Origin: an uncultured Alphaproteobacteria bacterium
GTDB lineage: Bacteria > Pseudomonadota > Alphaproteobacteria > RUG11792
DNA length: 55,005 bases
Assembly: GCA_910588255.1 (NCBI GenBank)
Contig: CAJUOM010000004.1
Span: forward strand, 1 to 55,005
Direction: 5' to 3'
Shown: positions 1 through 7,305 of the stretch, piece by piece
Layout: the number at the start of each line of letters is the position of its first letter
Position numbering within the stretch: position 1 is the first letter of the stretch
The notes under the pieces: model-generated
Told to the model about the DNA's origin: nothing
Database searches by the model: none
The model's input: only the letters and a program-made list of their open reading frames with translations
Translations under genes and position numbers: made by a program

Positions 1-39
1 TATCATATTATAATAATACAATCAACATCTTTTCCATAA

Positions 40-1206
40 TTATCTATCACAACATCCCATTATAAAATCCAAAGAACCGAGTATTGCGGTTATATCGGAT
101 ATATTAACATCTATTAATAGTGTTTTTAACAACTGGATAGCTGCAAAACTTGGAGATTTAAAATGCATTCTGTAAGGTTTTGTTTTATCTTCTCCGATAA
201 ATAAATGTATTCCAAATTCTCCTCTGGGAGTTTCTGTGGCTGAATAAACAGTGGTATTTACTGGTAATTCTATGCTTCTTGAGAAAAAGAAAGCATGCGT
301 AAGTTCAGCTAGAGTATTTTTATCTTTTGTTTTGTTAAAGAAATTATTAGTGCAAATTTCACCTGGCTCTAAAATGGCAATTGCTTCTTTAATCAGTTTC
401 ACACTTTGCTCAATTTCAAGATATTTAAGCAAAGCTCTAGAATAAGAATCTCCATCATTTAAAGTTATCGGACTGAAGTTTAAGAACTTATAAGCTCCAT
501 AATTATTTGAAGAACGAATATCATACGCTATTCCTGAAGCCCTTAAATTAACTCCAGAGATTCCATTCTTTATTGCCAAATGTTTTGATATAACTCCTAT
601 TTGTTTTGTTCTTTTTTGAAATATGCAATTATCAAGAGCTAATTTTTTAACATATCCTAAATAGATATTTAAATTATTTATAAATACTTTTATGGTATTT
701 AATATATCGTTTGAAACATCATCTAAAACACCACCTGGAACATAATACGCCAGATGCATTCTGGCGCCTGTTGTTACTTCGAATATATCCATGATTTTCT
801 CTCGTTCTTCAAATCCATAAAGATGCAAACTTAAACAACCTAGATCGTAAGTCATTGTTCCTATTCCCATTATATGGCTTGATATCCTTGTCAACTCATC
901 AAAAATAACTCTGATTAATAATGCTCGTTTTGGAACTTTTATATTTAAAACTTTTTCTATTCCCAAAACATATGCGTGTTCTTGAATCACTGGAGATAAA
1001 TAATCCAATCGATCTATATAAGGAATTATGGATATGAGTTTTTTTGATTCAACAATTTTTTCAACTCCTCGGTGTAAATATCCAATATCAGGATCACATG
1101 ATTTCACTGTTTCTCCAGATAGTTTTAATATCAACCGCAAAACACCATGTGTTGAAGGGTGATGAGGTCCAAAATTCAGAATATATTCTGCATTTTCATT
1201 AAGCAT
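40..1206 (-). CDS. nuoD: NADH-quinone oxidoreductase subunit D
   Basis: This is the 49-kDa peripheral-arm subunit of respiratory complex I, which helps form the quinone-binding site at the membrane interface. The 388-residue protein has near-normal length. It shows the family signature NFGPHHPSTHGVLRL at residues 11-25, GYLHRGVEK at about 42-50, and ends in the typical GSLDFIMGCCDR form. It is translated directly after rbfA, whose stop codon overlaps the nuoD start by 8 nt, so the two are co-transcribed. That is an unusual place for nuoD, which normally lies between nuoC and nuoE. No other nuo gene adjoins it here; nuoA is near 7 kb. No downstream gene can be judged because the window ends 39 nt after the stop. 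Confidence 0.95.
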   Translation of the reverse strand: MLNENAEYILNFGPHHPSTHGVLRLILKLSGETVKSCDPDIGYLHRGVEKIVESKKLISIIPYIDRLDYLSPVIQEHAYVLGIEKVLNIKVPKRALLIRVIFDELTRISSHIMGIGTMTYDLGCLSLHLYGFEEREKIMDIFEVTTGARMHLAYYVPGGVLDDVSNDILNTIKVFINNLNIYLGYVKKLALDNCIFQKRTKQIGVISKHLAIKNGISGVNLRASGIAYDIRSSNNYGAYKFLNFSPITLNDGDSYSRALLKYLEIEQSVKLIKEAIAILEPGEICTNNFFNKTKDKNTLAELTHAFFFSRSIELPVNTTVYSATETPRGEFGIHLFIGEDKTKPYRMHFKSPSFAAIQLLKTLLIDVNISDITAILGSLDFIMGCCDR

Positions 1207-1600
1207 TATTTTTTAATAAATTATCTATTTTTTCAGAATAATCTAAACTGTCATCTAATTTGAAATGCAAGTTAGGAATAAATCTTAGTTTTAGTTTCTT
1301 TGCAATAAGTGATTTAAAATAATGTGTTTGCAAATCAAAAAATGTTTCACATTCTGCTTTCTTTAATCCTCCAAGTGGAATATAATATATTGTTGCATTT
1401 CTAAGATCTGGTGATAAGTTTATATACGTTATCGTGACGATTGTCGGAAGTCTAGATTCAATTTCATGTGCTGGCAAAATAGGAAAATCTCCTTTTGTTA
1501 ATACTCTTGAAAAACATTCACGAAGCCGAGCTGCTATCTTATCATTCTTTCTGGATGAAGTTTTCCTTTTTTCTGGTATGAATAGATTTAAATCAGACAT
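1199..1600 (-). CDS. rbfA: 30S ribosome-binding factor A
   Basis: RbfA is a KH-fold assembly factor that binds the immature 30S subunit and helps 16S rRNA 5'-end processing. The 133-residue product has the basic N-terminal helix (RKNDKIAARLRECFSRVL, about residues 18-35) and the core strand-turn segment ITYINLSPDLRNATIYYIPL near residues 56-75, followed by a helix ending in LKLRFIPNLHFKLDDSLD. Length is usual for the family. The start is an ATG at 1598-1600. Its 3' end overlaps nuoD by 8 nt. In many bacteria rbfA follows infB; here it leads nuoD, and a transposon-like repeat unit sits upstream between it and murC. Confidence 0.9.
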   Translation of the reverse strand: MSDLNLFIPEKRKTSSRKNDKIAARLRECFSRVLTKGDFPILPAHEIESRLPTIVTITYINLSPDLRNATIYYIPLGGLKKAECETFFDLQTHYFKSLIAKKLKLRFIPNLHFKLDDSLDYSEKIDNLLKNNA

Positions 1601-1704
1601 TTGAAATCATGATAAAATATAACTTTTGCAAGAATGATATCACAAAATGCTCTAATTTTAAAGTATCTGTTGATTCATGAATTGACAAATATATTGATAA
1701 TAAC

Positions 1705-1918
1705 ATGTCTACCGAAAGCGCTATAGGTACCCCTGCGGTGTCATCAGCCGTTTGCCGGTGAGGTGAGGTCTTCTTTCTAATTCACGCTTCGTGCAGTGAC
1801 TTATTTTGATAGGTTAATTGTAAAGTCACAACTTCTTCAATATGGTTTAAAGTTAGTTTAACATCCATCCCTAAGGTGGAAGGGTTTATCGGGATAACTT
1901 TTCTTACGAGAAGTTGAC
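1705..1918 (+). repeat. Dispersed structured repeat, family 1, copy A
   Basis: A non-coding repeat of about 210 bp, also present at 29455-29658 (same strand) and 49443-49618 (opposite strand). Shared blocks are GTCTACCGAAAGCGCT, CTGCGGTGTCA, GATTCACGCTTCGTGC and CATCCATCCCTAAGGTGG. It ends in a small hairpin (AACTTTTCT-tac-GAGAAGTT), whose stem base changes are compensated in the 29-kb copy. The middle section differs from the other two copies, which both carry a TCGCAAAT/ATTTGCGA stem that is missing here. Confidence 0.75.
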
Positions 1919-1987
1919 TTTAATTTGTCAAAAATTAATCGAAGGTAGCTTCTAGATCAATTTTTGAAATTTCTCTTAGCTGATGCC

Positions 1988-2282
1988 TTAGAGAGCTTGA
2001 GTGTGCTGTTTGTTACAACTGCCTTTATATTATTTTTTCGAAAGGAACGAGGAAATAGGAATTGATTTACGAAGTTTAGTCAAGTCTGAAGAATGAGAGA
2101 ATCGAACGAGACTTGACGAAATGGGAGTAAATCAATATAATCGTTTCTACCTTTCGGAAAATATAATATAGAGTATGAGAGTTACATATGAGGACGCGCG
2201 GCGTGTGGATATCCTCTATATTTTCAGTATATCTCCCGCTCTTCTTCCAAGTCAAATTCTAAATAGTCCCATAAAATTTTAG
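1988..2282 (+). repeat. Dispersed palindromic repeat, family 2, copy A
   Basis: A repeat of about 300 bp shared with 30510-30831 (same strand) and 5828-6102 (opposite strand). It holds a long imperfect palindrome whose outer arms read TATTATTTTTTCGAAAGG (near 2028) and CTTTCGGAAAATATAATATA (near 2153), with inner arms around GATTTACGAAGTTTAGTCAAG and its partner. It then has a GC-rich block, GCGCGGCGTGTGG (about 2196-2208). In the other copies this block is the left arm of a hairpin; here the right arm has been lost. The conserved end reads GTCAAATTCTAAATAGTCCC. Confidence 0.75.
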
Positions 2283-2464
2283 CTATTTTTCTGGGACATT
2301 GTTTCAAATTTTCATATTATTATCAACATGTTTGTCACTTCCTTGATTCATGATATTTTCTGAAGGATGGCTTTTCTTATGAAAATATCTTTGAAACATT
2401 GTATAATTAATTTAGTAACTAAAAAATTGAAAAACAAGAAGTGTTTGCATTTTGTAAAAATGAT

Positions 2465-3841
2465 ATGATCATTCATTTCATAGGAATCGGCGGAATAGGA
2501 ATGAGTGGAATTGCTGAAATTCTTCATTCATTAGGATATGTTATTCAAGGAAGTGACAAGAATAAATCTCAAAATATAGAAAGATTAGAAAAATTAGGAA
2601 TAAAAGTTTTTATAGGACACAGAACTGAAAATATAGAAAATACAGACATAGTTGTTTATTCCTCTGCTATAAAATCTCTTAATCCAGAATTAGTAAGAGC
2701 AAGAGAACTGAAGCTACCTTGTCTATCTAGAGCTGAAATGTTATCTCAAATTGTTAGATTCAAAAAATCTGTAGTTGTCTCAGGATCTCATGGAAAAACA
2801 ACTGTAACTTCACTTTGCGCTGCAGTTTTGGAAATGGCAAATTTCAATCCAACAGTTGTTAATGGAGGAATCATAAATGCCTATAAAACCAATGCAAAAT
2901 TAGGAACAGGAGATTGGGCAGTTATTGAATCAGATGAGTCAGACGGCAGTTTTGTCCAATTTTTCCCTACAATTGGGATAATCACGAATATAGATCATGA
3001 ACATGTACTCCACTATGGTAATTTTGAAAATTTAAAAAATGCTTTTCGAACTTTTTTAAATAATCTTCCTTTTTATGGAATTGGAATAGTTTGTATTGAT
3101 GATGAGAATGTCGCAGATGTTGTTAAAAATATAACAGATAGAAAAATAATAACATACTCAACAGAAAAAGACTCCATGTTCAAAGCAGTTAATATTTCTA
3201 AAACTTCTAATGGGGCGGCATTTGATGTTTTGCATAATGGCGAGTTGATTAGAGATTTTTCAATAACACTTATAGGAGAACATAATATCAAAAATGCATT
3301 GGCAGCTATTGCAATGGCCTATGAACTTCAAATTGATATGGATATTGTCAGATCAACATTATCTGCATTTACGGGTGTAAATCGAAGATTCACAAAAGTT
3401 GGAAAAATCGGTGAAACACTTGTGATAGATGATTACGCACACCATCCAACTGAAATAAAGGCACTTTTAAAAGCAGCAAAACAAAAAGTTTCAGGAAAGA
3501 TTACGATAATATGCCAACCACACAGATTTACCAGGCTTAATATTTTATTCAAAGAATTTTGCAGTTGTTTTGAAGATTCGGATAGGATCATTATATTACC
3601 GGTTTATAAAGCAGATGATTTGGAATCAGCGGAGATTACATCTATTAATTTGTATGAAAAATTAATAGAAACAAACAAAGAAGTTTTGTTTGCAAATGAT
3701 CAAAACGACGTAATAAATATATTGAAAAATCTCAAAAATAACAATAAGTTTGATTCAAATGATATAATAATCTTCGCAGGAGCTGGAAGTATTTCCAAAT
3801 GGGCTCATGAAATAGTTTCAAAAATAGGAACACATATATGA
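2465..3841 (+). CDS. murC: UDP-N-acetylmuramate--L-alanine ligase
   Basis: MurC adds L-alanine to UDP-MurNAc, the first amino-acid step of peptidoglycan precursor synthesis in the cytoplasm. From the ATG at 2465 the protein is 458 residues, the usual length. It begins with the nucleotide-binding motif HFIGIGGIGMSGIAE, has the ATP-binding P-loop SGSHGKTT near residues 106-113, and the ESDESDGSF and NIDHEH motifs of Mur ligases, then the C-terminal DDYAHHPTEI segment. An in-frame GTG at 2441 would add eight residues ahead of the Rossmann strand and is less likely. Its stop overlaps the next ORF in an ATGA. It is not in a mur/fts cluster here. The MITE-like unit lies just upstream. Confidence 0.95.
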   Translation: MIIHFIGIGGIGMSGIAEILHSLGYVIQGSDKNKSQNIERLEKLGIKVFIGHRTENIENTDIVVYSSAIKSLNPELVRARELKLPCLSRAEMLSQIVRFKKSVVVSGSHGKTTVTSLCAAVLEMANFNPTVVNGGIINAYKTNAKLGTGDWAVIESDESDGSFVQFFPTIGIITNIDHEHVLHYGNFENLKNAFRTFLNNLPFYGIGIVCIDDENVADVVKNITDRKIITYSTEKDSMFKAVNISKTSNGAAFDVLHNGELIRDFSITLIGEHNIKNALAAIAMAYELQIDMDIVRSTLSAFTGVNRRFTKVGKIGETLVIDDYAHHPTEIKALLKAAKQKVSGKITIICQPHRFTRLNILFKEFCSCFEDSDRIIILPVYKADDLESAEITSINLYEKLIETNKEVLFANDQNDVINILKNLKNNNKFDSNDIIIFAGAGSISKWAHEIVSKIGTHI

Positions 3842-4113
3842 AAAAATGGATTTTTGTTTTAGGAATTATTTTTTGCAGCTTATTGTTTTTTCTCTCCGGA
3901 ACTTTGGTTGGGTATTCTGTTTCCCAAAATAATATTCAAGAAGAGGTAACTTCAGATGGAAAAATTACTCGAAAGCCTTCCAAAAACATAAATCCAATTA
4001 TTGGAAGAATTGTTCATCATCAAATATCAAGATTTAACACGAAAACCAGAGTTCCCACTCCAAAAGCCGTGATTCAAGCACGACGTTATAAATCAATGAT
4101 TATAGGCGGTTGA
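3838..4113 (+). CDS. Small single-pass membrane protein, unrecognised
   Basis: A 91-residue protein that I do not recognise. Residues about 4-27 form one hydrophobic segment (FVLGIIFCSLLFFLSGTLVG) after a short Lys-containing start, so it is an N-terminal anchor or a signal sequence. The rest is polar and basic with no cysteine. Its ATG overlaps the murC stop (ATGA), so it is translationally coupled to murC and may be an envelope protein. It ends one base before the convergent kdsD, leaving no room for a classical terminator. Coupling and the clean membrane segment support a real gene. Confidence 0.6.
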   Translation: MKKWIFVLGIIFCSLLFFLSGTLVGYSVSQNNIQEEVTSDGKITRKPSKNINPIIGRIVHHQISRFNTKTRVPTPKAVIQARRYKSMIIGG

Positions 4114-4114
4114 A

Positions 4115-5062
4115 TTAAACTATTTTTCTTGTAATAATATCATGTATATGAACTAAACCAATTGGTTTTTTATCAGAATTTAATACATATATATTAGTGA
4201 TTTTTTTGCTTTCCATAATATGAAGAAGCTCGGAAACTGGAATATTTCGATCTATTGTAATTGGCGATTTTGTCATAATCTGATCAGCTTCTTTTTGTAA
4301 CAAATCATTACACATATTTCTTCGAAGATCTCCGTCTGTAATAATTCCAATAAGTTTTCCCGTATTATCAACGATTCCAACACATCCAAAGCCAAATTCC
4401 GACATTGTTATTAAAGCTTCTTGCATATTTGATCCAGTTTTCATAAGCGGTATTTTCTTATGCATTATATCAAAAACAGAGGAAAGAGTCTTACTAAGAG
4501 CGCCTCCGGGATGAAGGATTTTAAACTGTTCTTTTGTAAAACCTCGCTTTGACAAAAGCGCAATAGCCAAAGCATCTCCCAAAGCAAGAGTTGTTGTGGA
4601 AGAAACAGTTGGCGCAACCCCAAGAGGACAGGCTTCTTTTATTGATGGTAAACTCAAAGAAATGTCAGAATTCTTGGCTAGTGTCGTTTCATTATTTTTC
4701 GAAATGGAAATGATCTTTATACCAAAGCGTTTTGCAAAATCAATAACAGGAATCAATTCGAGCGCTTCTCCGGAATATGAAATAAGAAGTAGAATATCAT
4801 TTTTATCCAACATTCCAAGGTCACCATGATGTGCTTCACTTGGATGTAAGAAAAAAGACTTTTGACCTAATGATGACATAGTTGACGAAATTTTCCGTCC
4901 TATATGTCCACTTTTTCCTATTCCTGAGACAACTAATCTCCCTTTCGAATCAAAAATCAGTTCGATTGCTTTTTCAAATTGTGTTGGCAAATTTTCTGCT
5001 AACAGTCTCAAGGCATTAGATTCTTCAATTATGACTCTTTTTGCTTCTTTTAAAAAATCCAT
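4115..5062 (-). CDS. kdsD: D-arabinose 5-phosphate isomerase (KpsF/GutQ family)
   Basis: The enzyme interconverts D-ribulose 5-phosphate and D-arabinose 5-phosphate, the first step toward Kdo for lipopolysaccharide. The 315-residue protein has the family's full architecture. An N-terminal SIS sugar-phosphate domain (GRLVVSGIGKSGHIGRKI near residues 41-58, then HPSEAHHGDLGM and LISYSGEALELI) is followed by two CBS domains from about residue 200 to the end (GIITDGDLRRNM, PIGLVHIHDII). It lies 3 nt downstream of rnd on the same strand and is probably co-transcribed with it. The next Kdo enzyme, kdsB, is present at 10.5 kb. Confidence 0.93.
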   Translation of the reverse strand: MDFLKEAKRVIIEESNALRLLAENLPTQFEKAIELIFDSKGRLVVSGIGKSGHIGRKISSTMSSLGQKSFFLHPSEAHHGDLGMLDKNDILLLISYSGEALELIPVIDFAKRFGIKIISISKNNETTLAKNSDISLSLPSIKEACPLGVAPTVSSTTTLALGDALAIALLSKRGFTKEQFKILHPGGALSKTLSSVFDIMHKKIPLMKTGSNMQEALITMSEFGFGCVGIVDNTGKLIGIITDGDLRRNMCNDLLQKEADQIMTKSPITIDRNIPVSELLHIMESKKITNIYVLNSDKKPIGLVHIHDIITRKIV

Positions 5063-5065
5063 AGG

Positions 5066-5680
5066 TTATGCTCCATGTGAGAATATATCGTATTGTTCAT
5101 TCGTTAAAAGATCCAACATAACTCGCGTTTTCAAAAACTCAAAACAGCTATTTGCCAAATCAACCCGATTTTCCCGAATCAACATTTCATCTAGTTTTTC
5201 TTTAATCTTATGCAAATACAAAACGTCATTTGCCGCATATTCTTTTTGTTCCTGAGTAAGTTCTTTAGCCCCCCAGTCTGTGCAAGTCTCTTCTTTTGAA
5301 ATCTCAATATTCAATAAATCTTTACATAAATTAAGAAGACTATGTTTTGATGTGTAGGTTCTCACTAACTTAGATGCTATTTTCGTACAGTATATATTTT
5401 CTGTCATAACACCAAGATATTTATATAGCATCATAATATCAAATCTAGCATAGTGAAAGATTTTTAAAATTTTATTATTTGTTAATAAATATCTTATATT
5501 TTTTGCATTACCATAATCGTTAAACTTAATCAAATATGCATCTTCATTTCCTTTTGAAAACTGCGCCAGACACAATCTATCACGATATGGAAGAAGGCCC
5601 ATTGTTTCAGTATCTATTGCTACAGAAGTTGTATTGTCAAGGAAATCACTTGGCAAGTCGTCATAAAATGTGTATATCAT
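5066..5680 (-). CDS. rnd: Ribonuclease D-type 3'-5' exonuclease (short form)
   Basis: A DEDDy-family 3'-5' exoribonuclease likely to act on structured RNA or tRNA precursor 3' ends. The 204-residue protein holds only the exonuclease domain. Exo I is VAIDTETMGL (residues about 20-29), Exo II is the IFHYARFDIMML stretch, and Exo III is YAANDVLYL, with the Tyr and Asp expected of DEDDy enzymes. It lacks the HRDC domains of E. coli RNase D. Short forms like this are common in alphaproteobacteria. It is the first gene of an rnd-kdsD pair, and repeat family 2 copy B lies upstream. Confidence 0.88.
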   Translation of the reverse strand: MIYTFYDDLPSDFLDNTTSVAIDTETMGLLPYRDRLCLAQFSKGNEDAYLIKFNDYGNAKNIRYLLTNNKILKIFHYARFDIMMLYKYLGVMTENIYCTKIASKLVRTYTSKHSLLNLCKDLLNIEISKEETCTDWGAKELTQEQKEYAANDVLYLHKIKEKLDEMLIRENRVDLANSCFEFLKTRVMLDLLTNEQYDIFSHGA

Positions 5681-5827
5681 TAAATATCATTACGCAATTT
5701 GAATATACTCATTATAACACATTATGCTGTAAACAGAAAGTTTGTTCAAAGCCAAATTTTGTGCTTTAGGTTTCTTTATGTATAGCGAGTTTTTAATTAA
5801 TAAATGAATTTATAAGAGTAAAATCAT

Positions 5828-6102
5828 CTAAAATTTTGGGGGAATTTTTAGAATTTGACATGTGAAAAGAGCGGGATATATACTGAAAATATATGAGGTA
5901 TTTAGGGGCGCGGCGTGTGGTATAATATCAAGGATGCCACACGCCGCGCCCCTATGTTGACTCCCTATACTATATTTTCCGAAAAGCAGATCGATTTATT
6001 CCTCTTCCGCCAAGTTTCGTTCGTTTCTCTTACTCTTTAGAGTTGGATAAACTTCGTAAATCAATTTCTATCTTCCCGTTTCTTTCAAAAGAATAATATA
6101 TT
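5828..6102 (-). repeat. Dispersed palindromic repeat, family 2, copy B
   Basis: This is the opposite-strand copy of the family-2 repeat. Starting from CTAAAATTTT at 5828 it carries the end block TTTAGAATTTGAC, the AT-rich TATACTGAAAATATA block, an intact 16-bp GC hairpin (5905-5952), then a diverged version of the long palindrome (TATATTTTCCGAAA near 5971 to AGAATAATATATTA near 6090). It lacks the GTAACAAAC end block of copies A and C. The rest of the non-coding interval 5681-6405 shows nothing else except the small coding-like stretch at 6249-6359. Confidence 0.7.
5905..5952. repeat. GC-rich hairpin, perfect 16-bp stem
   Basis: Left arm GGGGCGCGGCGTGTGG (5905-5920) pairs perfectly with CCACACGCCGCGCCCC (5937-5952) around a 16-nt loop. 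In a genome this AT-rich a nearly all-GC stem stands out. Related hairpins lie at 29676-29718 and 30710-30750 with the same core stem but unrelated loops, and a single left arm lies at about 2194-2208. No U-tract follows, so it is not a typical terminator. Confidence 0.85.
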
Positions 6103-6248
6103 AAGCTAGAGAACGTCACTACATTTCTAATTTTAGAATATAATCTCATATATCAAAAACAAAAATCCTATAAAATTCTAAGGATACACGAGTATCTCTT
6201 ATCTGTTTTTTCTTCAGTCTTGCCTGGATTATGAAAATTAATGCGTAC

Positions 6249-6359
6249 TTATAAGTCTTCAACATAAAGAGTTTCAATAAATGCCTTTTTCAAATCTTTC
6301 ATAACATCATGAACTGCATCCAGATTTTTGCTTCTGCCTTGTAAATATAAATCTTTTAG
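6249..6359 (-). pseudogene. Short coding-like remnant, family unknown
   Basis: On the minus strand an open frame of 36 codons without a start codon runs between stops. Its translation is protein-like: it contains LQGRSKNLDAVHDVMKDLKK and ends in TLYVEDL. It is too short for a gene and has no start, so it looks like the 3' tail of a lost gene. I cannot name the family. It lies between the NUDIX gene and repeat copy B, so repeat-associated deletion is a possible cause. Confidence 0.3.
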
Positions 6360-6405
6360 TTAATCATATTTGGCTTATTATTCTTTCAAACAACAAGATT
6401 TAGCT

Positions 6406-6933
6406 CTATTTTCTCCATTTTGAATACATTCGATTGACATCTTTATTATTCGTTGGAGGAAACGTAAACCATTTTAAGTCATTTGATTCATCAGAAATAT
6501 GAATTTTATCTGAAGAATTTGTTACTTTCAATAAAAACCTAACATCATAGTGATAATGACTAGGGACTCCTTTATATTCAGGTATTTCATGAACGCCTAT
6601 ATCAAATATTTCAGAAGAAGCTAATTCCAAACTTGTTAACCCTGATTCTTCATAAGCTTCTTTCATAGCGACAGCTATAATATCACTATCTCCATCTGCA
6701 TGTCCACCTAATTGCAACCAGGTATTTAACTTTTTATGATGAGTTAATAAAAACTGAGAATTATCATAATTTATAATCCAAGCAGAACCTGTAAAATGAC
6801 CTAATTGTAAAGATCTTTCAAAGTAATTTGAATTAGTCTTAAGAAAATCCAACATTAACTTTTTCGCCTGTTTTTCCTCCTCAAACTCAGGCTCATAAAC
6901 AGTCAAGAGATTAAAAAGTTTACTTCTGTGCAT
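6406..6933 (-). CDS. NUDIX hydrolase
   Basis: A 175-residue NUDIX-fold protein expected to hydrolyse a nucleoside-diphosphate-linked substrate. The NUDIX box is present as GHADGDSDIIAVAMKEAYEE followed by SGL (from about residue 77). The catalytic end (KEAYEESGL) is intact, while the first conserved Glu position is Ser in this variant. The substrate cannot be read from the sequence. Its start overlaps the nuoA 3' end by 14 nt, placing it last in a probable ftsZ-nuoA-nudix transcription unit. Confidence 0.85.
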   Translation of the reverse strand: MHRSKLFNLLTVYEPEFEEEKQAKKLMLDFLKTNSNYFERSLQLGHFTGSAWIINYDNSQFLLTHHKKLNTWLQLGGHADGDSDIIAVAMKEAYEESGLTSLELASSEIFDIGVHEIPEYKGVPSHYHYDVRFLLKVTNSSDKIHISDESNDLKWFTFPPTNNKDVNRMYSKWRK

Positions 6934-7303
6934 TTTGATAAAATAAAAATCTATACGATATCAATATTATAACAGCAATTGCAATTAAAAAAACTTTTAT
7001 GAATAATTTTCCAGACCAATCTTTTGTCATTACATCGAAAGCACAACATAACAACAACCAGAAGGTAACCAACTCAAAAATCAAATAAATCGAAACAAAA
7101 GAAACTTTTTCTGTTAAATATAAAAAATCTTCTCTTATATTAGCTTCAAATCCACATTCATAGCCTGTTGAATTGTTATCTGACTTTTTGATTTGACTGT
7201 TTTTCCAAAAAACAAGTAATCTTGAAAACAATAAAGCAAAAACAGAAATCCCTCCGGCAATTGAAGTAACCATCATCGCTAAAGAAACTTCTGTTGAAAA
7301 CAT
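6920..7303 (-). CDS. nuoA: NADH-quinone oxidoreductase subunit A (divergent)
   Basis: NuoA is a small three-helix membrane subunit of complex I near the quinone channel. The 127-residue protein has three hydrophobic segments (about residues 8-30, 68-90 and 98-120). Between the first two is YECGFEANIREDF, matching the conserved NuoA loop motif YECGF with its Cys. The following helix (IYLIFELVTFWLLL) keeps the Glu position typical of the family (IIFDLE in others). The sequence is divergent, so the call rests on motif and topology. It begins 2 nt after the ftsZ stop and overlaps the NUDIX gene, an unusual location away from other nuo genes. Confidence 0.78.
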   Translation of the reverse strand: MFSTEVSLAMMVTSIAGGISVFALLFSRLLVFWKNSQIKKSDNNSTGYECGFEANIREDFLYLTEKVSFVSIYLIFELVTFWLLLCCAFDVMTKDWSGKLFIKVFLIAIAVIILISYRFLFYQNAQK

Positions 7304-7305
7304 TT

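Larger units (their letters stand above)
1670..2353. mobile_element. MITE-like unit with terminal inverted repeats and flanking direct repeats
   Basis: An 11-bp direct repeat TTGATTCATGA lies at 1670-1680 and again at 2343-2353. Just inside are 20-bp inverted repeats at 1683-1702 and 2318-2337 (TGACAAAYATRTTGATAATA, 18/20 matching). The unit contains one copy of repeat family 1 (1705-1918) and one of repeat family 2 (1988-2282) and no credible ORF. This is the structure of a non-autonomous transposon with a possible target-site duplication. No transposase for it is visible in the window. The mobile-element reading is inference from the structure. Confidence 0.6.

Noticed and set aside
1705-2282. 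CRISPR array
   Set aside because: The repeats are long, few and far apart, without regular spacers, and no cas gene is in the window.
5905-5952. Rho-independent terminator for rnd or neighbours
   Set aside because: The hairpin has no U-tract, lies upstream (not downstream) of rnd, and recurs inside a repeat family, so the repeat explanation is better.
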